NCBI GenBank assembly: GCA_946479835.1
Contig: CAMLHD010000022.1
Coordinates: 1 to 13,461, forward strand
DNA length: 13,461 nucleotides
DNA from: an uncultured Candidatus Saccharibacteria bacterium
GTDB taxonomy: Bacteria; Patescibacteria; Saccharimonadia; Saccharimonadales; JACDBH01
Direction of reading: 5' to 3'
Each line of letters begins with the position of its first letter. Within the stretch, counting starts at the first letter, position 1. Under the pieces are notes generated by a model. The model saw nothing but the letters and a program-made list of their open reading frames with translations, was not told where the DNA came from and did not search any database. This document shows, in pieces, positions 4,920-12,630 of the stretch. Position numbers and translations under genes: made by a program.

Positions 4920-5444
4920 ATGGCTTTAACCAAAGCAAAGAAACACGAGGTCGTCGAAGAAGTCAGCGGACTTTTGAACGATGCCAAATTGACAGTTGTG
5001 GCCCAATATCAGGGCACGACGGTCAAAGCTATCCAGGCTTTGCGCAAGCAGGCCAAAGAAAACGGCACCAAGGTCAGCGTTATCAAGAACCGTCTTGTCA
5101 TCAAAGCCCTTGAGGGCAGCGACAAGTTCAAAGACATTGATAAGGCCGCCCTTAACGGCCAGCTGCTCTACGCCTTCAATTCCGAAGACGAAGTAGCTCC
5201 GGCACAGGCGCTGAACGACTTCGCCAAGACCAACCCGAGCATTGTCTTCGTGGGCGCTATAACTGCCGATGGCAAATTCATGAGTGCCGACGATGTCAAG
5301 AGCCTGGCAACCCTGCCTGGCAAGGCTCAGCTGATCGCCGAGGTCATCGCAACCCTGGCATCACCATTGAACGACACCGTCAGCGGCTTGAGCGGCAATC
5401 TGCACGCGCTGCTCGACGGCATAGAAGCCAAAGCAACCGCCTAA
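4920..5444 (+). CDS. rplJ: 50S ribosomal protein L10
   Basis: The 174-aa protein is the base of the ribosomal stalk: it binds 23S rRNA and anchors L7/L12 dimers. The N terminus [19 protein letters not shown], the [15 protein letters not shown] segment (30-44) and the [11 protein letters not shown] segment (54-64) are typical of L10. The C-terminal helical part (about 135-174), with its hydrophobic periodicity, is the L7/L12-binding region. Length is normal. The ATG follows AGAGGAAA at good distance. It is cotranscribed with rplL 19 nt downstream and controlled by the leader RNA upstream. The protein contains no cysteine. Confidence 0.96.
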   Translation: MALTKAKKHEVVEEVSGLLNDAKLTVVAQYQGTTVKAIQALRKQAKENGTKVSVIKNRLVIKALEGSDKFKDIDKAALNGQLLYAFNSEDEVAPAQALNDFAKTNPSIVFVGAITADGKFMSADDVKSLATLPGKAQLIAEVIATLASPLNDTVSGLSGNLHALLDGIEAKATA

Positions 5445-5463
5445 ATCTAAGAAAGGAATTTAT

Positions 5464-5850
5464 ATGGCTAAGGATCTAAAAAAACTTGCAGAAGAGCTGA
5501 CCGGCTTGACTGTACTGGAAGTAAACGAACTTAAGGGAATCTTGAAGGATGAGTACGGAATCGAACCTGCCGCTGCCGCCGTAGCCGTAGCCGGCCCGGC
5601 CGCTGCTGGCGGTGAAGCCGCTCCAGCCGACGAAGGCAAGAGCGAGTACGACGTGGTACTTAAGGATGCCGGCGCTCAGAAGGTAGCCGTCATCAAAGCC
5701 GTCAAGGACCTGACCAACCTAGGTCTTGGCGAAGCCAAGGCTATCGTTGACGGTGCTCCAAAGACCGTCTTAGAAAAAGCTAAGAAAGAAGACGCCGAAA
5801 ACGCCAAGAAAGTCTTGGAAGAAGCTGGCGCAACCGTCGAACTGGCCTAA
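5464..5850 (+). CDS. rplL: 50S ribosomal protein L7/L12
   Basis: The 128-aa stalk protein recruits translation GTPases to the ribosome. It has the usual three parts: an N-terminal dimerisation and L10-binding region (1-35), an Ala/Gly/Pro-rich hinge (about 37-57), and the globular C-terminal domain starting [10 protein letters not shown], with the [20 protein letters not shown] helix pair that contacts factors. A good AAAGGAA ribosome binding site precedes the ATG. A terminator 18 nt after the stop codon ends the operon. The protein contains no cysteine. Confidence 0.97.
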   Translation: MAKDLKKLAEELTGLTVLEVNELKGILKDEYGIEPAAAAVAVAGPAAAGGEAAPADEGKSEYDVVLKDAGAQKVAVIKAVKDLTNLGLGEAKAIVDGAPKTVLEKAKKEDAENAKKVLEEAGATVELA

Positions 5851-5868
5851 GTTCCAGTCCGATATCAT

Positions 5869-5905
5869 AAACCGTCCCTGGATTCTCAGGGGCGGTTTAT
5901 TTATC
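5869..5905 (+). terminator. Rho-independent terminator of rplJ-rplL
   Basis: A 12-bp stem (5869-5880 with 5887-5898; core CCGTCCCTG / CAGGGGCGG with one T-G pair) with loop GATTCT is followed by TTTATTTAT. It immediately follows rplL. Confidence 0.85.
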
Positions 5906-5909
5906 CACA
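5901..5909 (+). promoter_or_regulatory. Perfect DnaA box
   Basis: TTATCCACA matches the consensus DnaA binding site exactly. It overlaps the tail of the rplL terminator, in the 173-nt gap before the next gene. A single box could be regulatory or fortuitous. Confidence 0.45.
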
Positions 5910-5958
5910 GGCAACAGAGGGGCATTCCGCTTAACTTTGACTTGACAGTGCCTACGTG

Positions 5959-5974
5959 TTACGCTTCGGCGTAA
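5959..5974 (+). repeat. Hairpin with a UUCG tetraloop
   Basis: TTACGC-TTCG-GCGTAA forms a perfect 6-bp stem closed by the extra-stable C(UUCG)G loop. It is not followed by a T tract, so it is not a terminator. It lies between a TTGACA at 5943-5948 and the 167-aa gene, and could be an operator or a leader structure. Confidence 0.5.
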
Positions 5975-6023
5975 GTGTACCTATACAAACATTACTTCAA
6001 TAGAGGAAATAGACACTAGGGAA

Positions 6024-6527
6024 ATGGCGGATTTACCGGAGAAACAGGTTAAGCGGCTGAGAGCGCTTATCCAGGAGGCAGAGACAAACTTAGCAGCGGC
6101 AAAAGAGCTGCTGGTGAGTTTAGTGGGCGACGAAGCCGTAGTTGTCACGCCAAAAGACGAGCAGATCGGCAAAGTCATCGAAGGCGTGTTCGACGGCCAG
6201 AATATGGTAGGTTCGGACGGCAAGACTTATCCGGTACCAGCCAACTACGCCAGCAAATCCAAGCTGGTCCAAGGCGATATCCTTAAACTGACTATAGCTG
6301 AGGACGGCTCATTCCTTTATAAGCAGATAGGCCCGATCCCGCGCAAGCAGGTGGTTGGCACTCTCACCCAAAAAGACGGCCATTATATAGTCAACTTCGA
6401 CGGCAAAGATTACCGGGTACTGCTCGCAAGCGTCACTTATTTCAAAGCTAAACCAGGCGACCAAGTCAGTGTAAATGTTCCCGAAGACGGCAACGCCGAA
6501 TGGGCCGCCCTCGAAGCAGCCTTGTAA
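6024..6527 (+). CDS. Conserved-looking 167-aa protein of unknown function
   Basis: I recognise the pattern as one seen in Patescibacteria genomes but know no function. Residues 5-33 form a charged amphipathic helix or coiled coil (KQVKRLRALIQEAETNLAAA). The rest is beta-rich, with two apparent related units: EGVFDGQNMVGSDGKTYPVP (53-72) with KLVQGDILKLTI (80-91), then VGTLTQKDGHYIVNFDGKDY (111-130) with AKPGDQVSVNVPED (142-155). Both resemble small OB or SH3-like barrels in which a 'GD.(L/V)' turn follows a lysine-rich strand. That suggests nucleic-acid or ribosome association, as an inference. The start ATG has AGGG close by and AGAGGA about 17 nt upstream, so initiation is not perfect. It is monocistronic between rplL and dnaX and contains no cysteine. 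Confidence 0.75.
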   Translation: MADLPEKQVKRLRALIQEAETNLAAAKELLVSLVGDEAVVVTPKDEQIGKVIEGVFDGQNMVGSDGKTYPVPANYASKSKLVQGDILKLTIAEDGSFLYKQIGPIPRKQVVGTLTQKDGHYIVNFDGKDYRVLLASVTYFKAKPGDQVSVNVPEDGNAEWAALEAAL

Positions 6528-6528
6528 A

Positions 6529-6559
6529 TAATCAACAGCTTGTCCACGGGTTATCAACA
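6529..6559 (+). promoter_or_regulatory. Three phased DnaA-box-like 9-mers upstream of dnaX
   Basis: TAATCAACA (6529-6537), TTGTCCACG (6540-6548) and TTATCAACA (6551-6559) begin exactly 11 nt apart. They differ from the DnaA box TTATNCACA by two, two and one positions. The cluster lies about 30 nt upstream of the likely dnaX -10, so DnaA or another factor could control dnaX-dnaB. Confidence 0.4.
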
Positions 6560-6589
6560 ACAGGGGTAGCTTCAAACTTACAACATATC

Positions 6590-6595
6590 TATACT
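6590..6595 (+). promoter_or_regulatory. Candidate -10 element of dnaX
   Basis: TATACT lies 22 nt before the GTG start, placing the transcript start near 6602, just before the AAAGGAG. No good -35 is visible at 15-18 nt upstream, where the DnaA-like cluster ends; an activator could take its place. Confidence 0.35.
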
Positions 6596-6617
6596 TAGAC
6601 TCGTAAAGGAGTGTGTT

Positions 6618-8049
6618 GTGGGGAAGGCGCTTTACCGGAAATACCGGTCTAAGAAGTTATCTGAAATTGTCGGGCAAGACCATATCACCCGCACGCTGGA
6701 ACGCGCCCTCAAAACCGGCAAGATCAGCCACGCCTATCTATTTACCGGCCCTCGCGGTGTCGGCAAGACTTCGATTGCCAGGATTCTGGCGCACGAGATA
6801 AACCAGCTGCCATACACTGATGAGTCAATCCACTTGGACATCATCGAGATAGACGCCGCCAGCAACCGCCGCATTGATGAGATCCGGGACTTACGCGAAA
6901 AGGTCCACATCGCTCCGACCAGCGCCAAATACAAGGTTTACATAATCGACGAGGTCCACATGCTGACCAAAGAGGCTTTCAACGCGCTTCTAAAGACCCT
7001 GGAGGAGCCGCCAGCGCATGTTATATTCATCCTTGCAACCACCGAAGTCCATAAACTGCCCGAAACCATCATTAGCCGCACCCAGCGTTTTACATTCAAG
7101 CCGATCGACGAATCCGAGGCAGTTGAGCATCTAAGAACCATTGCTAGAGCCGAAGGCATGAAGATCGACGACGAAGCCCTGAGGCTTTTGGCCGAGCATG
7201 GCCGCGGCAGTTTCCGAGACAGTATCAGCCTGCTGGACCAGGTAGGACACAGTAAAAAATCAATTTCTAAAGCCGACGCCGAAGCGCTGGTGGGCCTGGC
7301 TTCAGACACTCATCTTGAAGCTCTGATGCATGCTGTTTTCAAGGGTACGGCGGCCGATATCGTTGATGCCATGGACAGTTTGGTGAGCGACGGAGTCAGT
7401 CCGGCGCAGGCCGCCAAGCAGCTCTCGAGCCGCCTGAGACAGAGCTTAGTCGCCGGCAATGCCAATGATACGACTCTGCAGCTGCTGGCCGACCTACTGC
7501 ACGTAGCCTCAAGCCCAGAACCGACCGCCCAGCTGGAACTGACATTGTTCCGCGCCCAATTGAGCACGCATCCGGCTGAAAAATCGCCCGCAAAATCCGT
7601 CCAGTCCGTTAAACCTATCGAAAAGCCGGCGGTAATAAAAGTTGAGACCAAGAAAGATGAAGCTCCGAAGCCGGCCGAGCCTAAAACGGCGTCCGCTAAG
7701 ATAGACGGTCCGCTCGAAGAGTGGTGGGGTGGCGTGCTGAAGAACATCAAGGCCGCCAACAACACGCTTTACGGGATCTTAAGGATGGCTCAGCCATCGC
7801 TGGAGGATGATAATCTGCAGCTCAAATTCGGCTTTGGGTTCCATAAGAAGAAAGCCGACGATACCGAAACCCAGACCAAGATCCGTGCCGCAATCAAAGC
7901 AGTTACCGGCAAGTCATATAAGATTACGGCCGTCCATGATAAAAGCTTGAGCCACCAACCGATAAAGAGGCCTGCGATTGAGAAGGCCGAAAATTCGGAT
8001 CTGAGTTCTATCACCAATATTTTTGGCGGCGGAGAGGTGTTAGAAAACG

Positions 8050-8057
<8 letters not shown>
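6618..8057 (+). CDS. dnaX: DNA polymerase III subunit gamma/tau
   Basis: DnaX is the ATPase of the clamp loader that places the sliding clamp on primed DNA. The 479-aa protein has the AAA+ core: YRKYRSKKLSEIVGQ (6-20), Walker A GPRGVGKT (44-51), EIDAAS (77-82), Walker B DEVH (111-114), sensor 1 with LATTE (139-143), ISRTQRF (152-158) carrying the arginine finger, and sensor 2 GSFRDSISLLDQ (197-208). A Pro/Lys/Ala-rich linker (about 318-365) leads to a C-terminal domain (366-440). Most bacterial DnaX proteins have a Cys4 zinc module between Walker A and EIDAAS. Here that stretch is short (EINQLPYTDESIHLD) and the protein has no cysteine. Start GTG 6618, with AAAGGAG at 6605-6611. It overlaps dnaB by 8 nt. 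Confidence 0.95.
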
Positions 8058-9411
<1,354 letters not shown>

Positions 9412-9417
9412 GGGAAG

Positions 9418-9426
9418 TGCTATAAT
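9418..9426 (+). promoter_or_regulatory. Extended -10 promoter of the membrane protein gene
   Basis: TGCTATAAT is a perfect extended -10 (TGnTATAAT). It begins 6 nt after the dnaB stop codon and ends 13 nt before the next ATG. The expected start (about 9433) leaves a leader of about 7 nt without a ribosome binding site. The -35 position (CTTTCA) is poor. Confidence 0.6.
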
Positions 9427-9439
9427 TTAATCAGAAGTT

Positions 9440-10624
9440 ATGAGAAAAACATGGAATCTCGTGCTCGCTATGTGGCGTCCGGTGCTGGTGTATCTGCTGG
9501 CTTTCGGGATTTTGGCCGGCCTGGTAGGATGGCGCTTGGGCACGCTGACGCCGGGTGTTTCCGAAGTCGAACTGTCTACCTATCACAGCTCCAACGGATT
9601 ATCGCTGATAGTTGAGAATGCCGTCAACGGCCCTTATAAGTTCGCCGTCTATCTTTTTACAAGAGTCATGGATAATGCGCTCGGCTTACGTCTGACCGGC
9701 GCTATCGTCGGCGGCGCCAGCATAGTTCTGTTCTATCTGATGGCCTCGCGCATACTGACCGGTTTCAACGCCGGCGTCACCACCGTCATGTTCGCCACGA
9801 CCACTATGTTCTTGCAGACCGCACGGCATGCCTCGCCGAACGTTATGCTGCTCAGCTTGCTGGCTCTGTTCGCGGTAGGCGCTTTGATACGGTTCGGCCG
9901 CCGGGTTGAGATAAGCTGGATGGTAGCCAGCGCCGTCATCGCTTTATCGCTTTATACGCCAGTCATGGTTTATTTTGTGATTGCCGGAGCACTTTGGCAG
10001 TTCCGGCGCGTACGTAATTCTTTTGAAGAGCTGCCGTCCAGGACCATAATTATCTGCGCCGCTATCTTCAGCGTGCTGGCAACGCCTTTGGCTGTCAGCT
10101 TGATCAGGGAACCATCGCTTTATAAGGAACTGCTCGGTATACCTAACGTATGGCCAACGCTCGAAGAAGCCGGTTTAAACATTGCCCGGGCTATACTGTC
10201 ATTGTTCGTAGTCTCGCCATACAACCCCACCTACTGGTTAGGGCGCCAGCCGATTTTGGACATATTTGCCACCGCTCTGTTCATTTACGGCATTTCTTCT
10301 CTGTTCAGAAGCTTCCGCCTAGACAGGTTTATGGCGTTGCTAGGGATCGCCGTCCTGACCTTCGCCTGGATCGCTATCACCGGCAACCTGCAGGCGATCA
10401 TCATGCTCCTGCCATTCATTTATATAATATTGGGCCTGGGGCTACAGAACCTGACCGGCAAATGGTTAAAGGTCTTCCCGCGCAACCCGATCGCACGCTC
10501 CACGGCTTTCATGCTGATGTCAGTGGCCATAGCACTGTCCGTGAATTTTCAGCTGCAGCGTTATTTTGTAGCTTGGCCGAACGCTCCTGCCACCAAAGAA
10601 GCCTACAGCCACCAACTTCCTTAG
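9440..10624 (+). CDS. Multi-pass membrane protein, GT-C glycosyltransferase-like
   Basis: The 394-aa protein is mostly hydrophobic, with about 10 membrane segments (roughly 13-33, 84-104, 112-125, 134-152, 160-185, 202-222, 247-262, 271-290, 297-335, 355-372). Its layout suggests a GT-C family enzyme (ArnT/PMT, GT39-like) using a lipid-linked sugar: a first helix, an extracytoplasmic loop with PGVSEVELST (38-47) holding acidic residues, then a conserved-looking loop with RLTGAIVGGAS (84-94). The usual DE or ED motif is not fully convincing, so the substrate and even the activity are uncertain. It could act in cell-surface glycan or exopolysaccharide assembly. It has its own promoter and stands between dnaB and ybaB, with no related gene nearby. 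The ORF starts at ATG 9440 without a Shine-Dalgarno sequence. Confidence 0.6.
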   Translation: MRKTWNLVLAMWRPVLVYLLAFGILAGLVGWRLGTLTPGVSEVELSTYHSSNGLSLIVENAVNGPYKFAVYLFTRVMDNALGLRLTGAIVGGASIVLFYLMASRILTGFNAGVTTVMFATTTMFLQTARHASPNVMLLSLLALFAVGALIRFGRRVEISWMVASAVIALSLYTPVMVYFVIAGALWQFRRVRNSFEELPSRTIIICAAIFSVLATPLAVSLIREPSLYKELLGIPNVWPTLEEAGLNIARAILSLFVVSPYNPTYWLGRQPILDIFATALFIYGISSLFRSFRLDRFMALLGIAVLTFAWIAITGNLQAIIMLLPFIYIILGLGLQNLTGKWLKVFPRNPIARSTAFMLMSVAIALSVNFQLQRYFVAWPNAPATKEAYSHQLP

Positions 10625-10648
10625 GCTGTTTATTTAACAGGGTAAAAT

Positions 10649-10657
10649 TGCTACAAT
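10649..10657 (+). promoter_or_regulatory. Extended -10 promoter of ybaB-recR
   Basis: TGCTACAAT differs from the 9418 promoter at one base. It ends 27 nt before the ybaB ATG, and the transcript would keep the AAAAGGAG ribosome binding site. The upstream inverted repeat CTGTT/AACAG (10626-10640) may be an operator or a weak stop for the preceding gene. Confidence 0.5.
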
Positions 10658-10684
10658 ACGCCTTAGGAAAAGGAGTTTTCATAA

Positions 10685-10978
10685 ATGAGCAAGTTTGACC
10701 AGGCCAAGATGCTGATGAAAGTCAAGAAACTGCAGAAAGAATTGGAGCGCGAGATCATTACCGTAGAAGCCGGCGATGGCGCCGTACGCGTCGAGATCAA
10801 CGGCGAACAAAAGATCCGCAAGATCCATATCGATCCGGAGCGGGTAGATTTAGACGACATCGGCGAGTTGGAAAATTGGGTGGAAGATGCCGTCAAGGAA
10901 GCTATCAAGGCCAGCCAAAAGCTGGCTGCCGAAAAGATGCAGCCGATGATGGGCATGCTCGGCAACTTAGGTTTGTAG
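10685..10978 (+). CDS. ybaB: YbaB/EbfC family nucleoid-associated protein
   Basis: The 97-aa protein has the YbaB/EbfC shape: an N-terminal helix (KMLMKVKKLQKELERE, 8-23), a central beta hairpin (VEAGDGAVRVEINGEQKIRKIHIDP, read as 27-51) and a C-terminal helix (LENWVEDAVKEAIKASQKLA). A Met/Gly-rich tail (MMGMLGNLGL) is typical. Homologues form dimers that bind DNA and affect nucleoid structure, and in many bacteria the gene lies between dnaX and recR, as here with two genes inserted. AAAAGGAG lies upstream of the ATG. It is 11 nt from recR, so the two are cotranscribed. It contains no cysteine. Confidence 0.92.
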   Translation: MSKFDQAKMLMKVKKLQKELEREIITVEAGDGAVRVEINGEQKIRKIHIDPERVDLDDIGELENWVEDAVKEAIKASQKLAAEKMQPMMGMLGNLGL

Positions 10979-10989
10979 CGAGGAACTAA

Positions 10990-11598
10990 ATGTCTGTACT
11001 GCCGGCGTCACTGATCAAGCTGATTGAGGCGCTGTCTGTCTTGCCGGGCGTCGGTTCGCGGACAGCCGAGCGTTACGCTTACTATTTGCTCAAGGCAGAT
11101 TCTGCCAAAGCCCGCAAGCTGGCCGAAAACCTGGAAGATCTCCATAAAAATATCAGCCTTTGCAAAAAGACCTTTGCTTTGGTTGAGGCCGGTCAGGAAT
11201 TAAGTCCGCTTTATACCGATCCGGCCCGAGACAAGAAATTAGTGGCAGTGGTGGCAGAGCCGTTTGATGTAGTGGCTTTAGAGAAGACCGGGCAGTTCAA
11301 GGGCACTTATCACGTTTTAGGCGGCCTGGTGTCGCCGATCGACGGCATCGGTCCGGAATCATTACGCATCAGCGAACTAATCAAACGCATTGACGAAGAC
11401 AAGGTCAAGGAAATCATCTTGGCTACCAACGCCAGCGTGGAAGGCGAGTCAACCGCGCTATATATACAGCAGCAGATCGGCGAGCGTAAAGTCAGAGTGA
11501 CGCGCCTGGCCCGCGGCCTGCCGATAGGCGTAGATTTGGAATATGCCGACCAGATTACGCTTTCCAGGGCCTTAGAGGGCCGGCAGACGGTCAAGTAG
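10990..11598 (+). CDS. recR: Recombination protein RecR lacking its zinc finger
   Basis: RecR acts with RecF/RecO to load RecA on gapped DNA. The 202-aa protein has the helix-hairpin-helix (LSVLPGVGSRTAERYAYYLL, 15-34) and a Toprim domain (VVAEPFDVVALEKTG, 87-101, with E90 and D93; HVLGG 108-112; ATNASVEGESTALYI, 145-159), and a C-terminal RLARGLPIG (172-180). The usual Cys4 zinc finger between these is degenerate: the region ISLCKKTFALVEAGQELSPL (55-74) has only Cys58. The rest of the sequence, including the DPARDKK segment after it (77-83), aligns with RecR, so the gene looks intact. It follows ybaB by 11 nt. Its ATG lies after CGAGGA. A zinc-free fold of this module is inferred. Confidence 0.93.
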   Translation: MSVLPASLIKLIEALSVLPGVGSRTAERYAYYLLKADSAKARKLAENLEDLHKNISLCKKTFALVEAGQELSPLYTDPARDKKLVAVVAEPFDVVALEKTGQFKGTYHVLGGLVSPIDGIGPESLRISELIKRIDEDKVKEIILATNASVEGESTALYIQQQIGERKVRVTRLARGLPIGVDLEYADQITLSRALEGRQTVK

Positions 11599-11622
11599 CT
11601 GGCGCCGAAAGAAACTAGGCTA

Positions 11623-11628
11623 TACAAT
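11623..11628 (+). promoter_or_regulatory. -10 element implying a leaderless nrnA-like transcript
   Basis: TACAAT lies 6 nt before the ATG at 11635, so transcription should begin at or next to the start codon. No Shine-Dalgarno sequence is seen in the 36-nt gap after recR. The -35 region is unconvincing. Confidence 0.45.
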
Positions 11629-11634
11629 AGCTTC

Positions 11635-12630
11635 ATGACAGAGACAAAAACGGTTGCCGAAATTATTGATGGCAGCCATAAAATCCTTATAATCCAGGCC
11701 GATAATCCCGATGCCGATTCTTTGGCGTCAGCTTTAGCTTTGGAGCGGATTATGCACGAAATGGGCAAGGAGCCGATTTTGTACTGCGGAGTCGACATGC
11801 CGGAATATCTTAAGTATCTGCCTGGTTGGGACCGGGTCGAATCGGAACTGCCAAGCCAGTTCGACGCTTCCATCATCGTTGATACTTCTACGATGTCGCT
11901 GCTGGAAAAACTCAGCCAATCGGGCGGGCAAGGCTGGGTGGCCGCAAAGCCTGTTGTCGTACTAGACCATCATGGCACTACCGATAACAACATCCCGTTC
12001 GCCAAGGTAGTCATAAACGATACCGGCAAAGTTTCTACCGGAGATCTGATTTATGATCTGGCCAAGCAGCTTGACTGGCCGCTCAGCGTCGAAACAGCCG
12101 AGCTTATAATGACGTCTGTTTTGGCCGACAGCATGGGATTGACCACCGAAAATACCTCGGCCGCAACCTATAAGACAATGGCAGAGCTGGTTGAGAAAGG
12201 CGCAAATCGTCCAAAACTAGAGGAACAGCGCCGCGCCTATAACAAGATGCCGGTCGAAATACTAAAATATAAGGCACGGTTAATCGAGCGTTCTGAAATC
12301 CATGATGACGCTATCGCTATGGTTACTGTGCCGCAAGACGAAATCAACGAATATAGTCCGCTTTATAATCCGGCACCGCTTATCCAAAACGATCATCTGC
12401 AAACTGTCGGCATCTTGATCAGCATAGTGCTCAAAAGCTACGACTCAGGCCGCATAACCGGTGCCATCCGTTGCAACCAAGGCGCACCCATAGCCGCCAA
12501 GCTGGCCGAGACGCTGGGCGGCGGCGGACACGATTATGCCGCCGGCTTCAAATTGGAAGGCCGGAATCTTGAGGAAGTTAAGAACAACTGCATTGCTAAA
12601 GCCAGGGAATTGATAAATGAAGTTCAATAA
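11635..12630 (+). CDS. DHH/DHHA1 phosphoesterase, NrnA-like
   Basis: The 331-aa protein belongs to the DHH superfamily, whose NrnA branch degrades short oligoribonucleotides and dephosphorylates 3'-phosphoadenosine 5'-phosphate. Visible motifs are NPDADSLASALAL (24-36), VDTS (82-85), the DHH motif DHHGT (111-115), VLADSMGL (162-169) with its metal-binding Asp, and the DHHA1 ending GGGGHDYAAGF (295-305). The first motif normally starts with His (HxNPDxD), but here the residue is Ala22, so one metal ligand seems missing or replaced. The other metal ligands are present. It probably shares the role of nanoRNase or c-di-AMP/pApA phosphodiesterase, but the exact substrate cannot be told. It follows recR by 36 nt and overlaps cysS by 14 nt. 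Confidence 0.88.
   Translation: MTETKTVAEIIDGSHKILIIQADNPDADSLASALALERIMHEMGKEPILYCGVDMPEYLKYLPGWDRVESELPSQFDASIIVDTSTMSLLEKLSQSGGQGWVAAKPVVVLDHHGTTDNNIPFAKVVINDTGKVSTGDLIYDLAKQLDWPLSVETAELIMTSVLADSMGLTTENTSAATYKTMAELVEKGANRPKLEEQRRAYNKMPVEILKYKARLIERSEIHDDAIAMVTVPQDEINEYSPLYNPAPLIQNDHLQTVGILISIVLKSYDSGRITGAIRCNQGAPIAAKLAETLGGGGHDYAAGFKLEGRNLEEVKNNCIAKARELINEVQ

Noticed and set aside
7251..7260. Run of six A residues in dnaX as a programmed frameshift site for a short gamma product.
   Set aside because: It lies in the ATPase part at about codon 212, far from where gamma would end, and no stimulatory hairpin or upstream Shine-Dalgarno sequence is evident.
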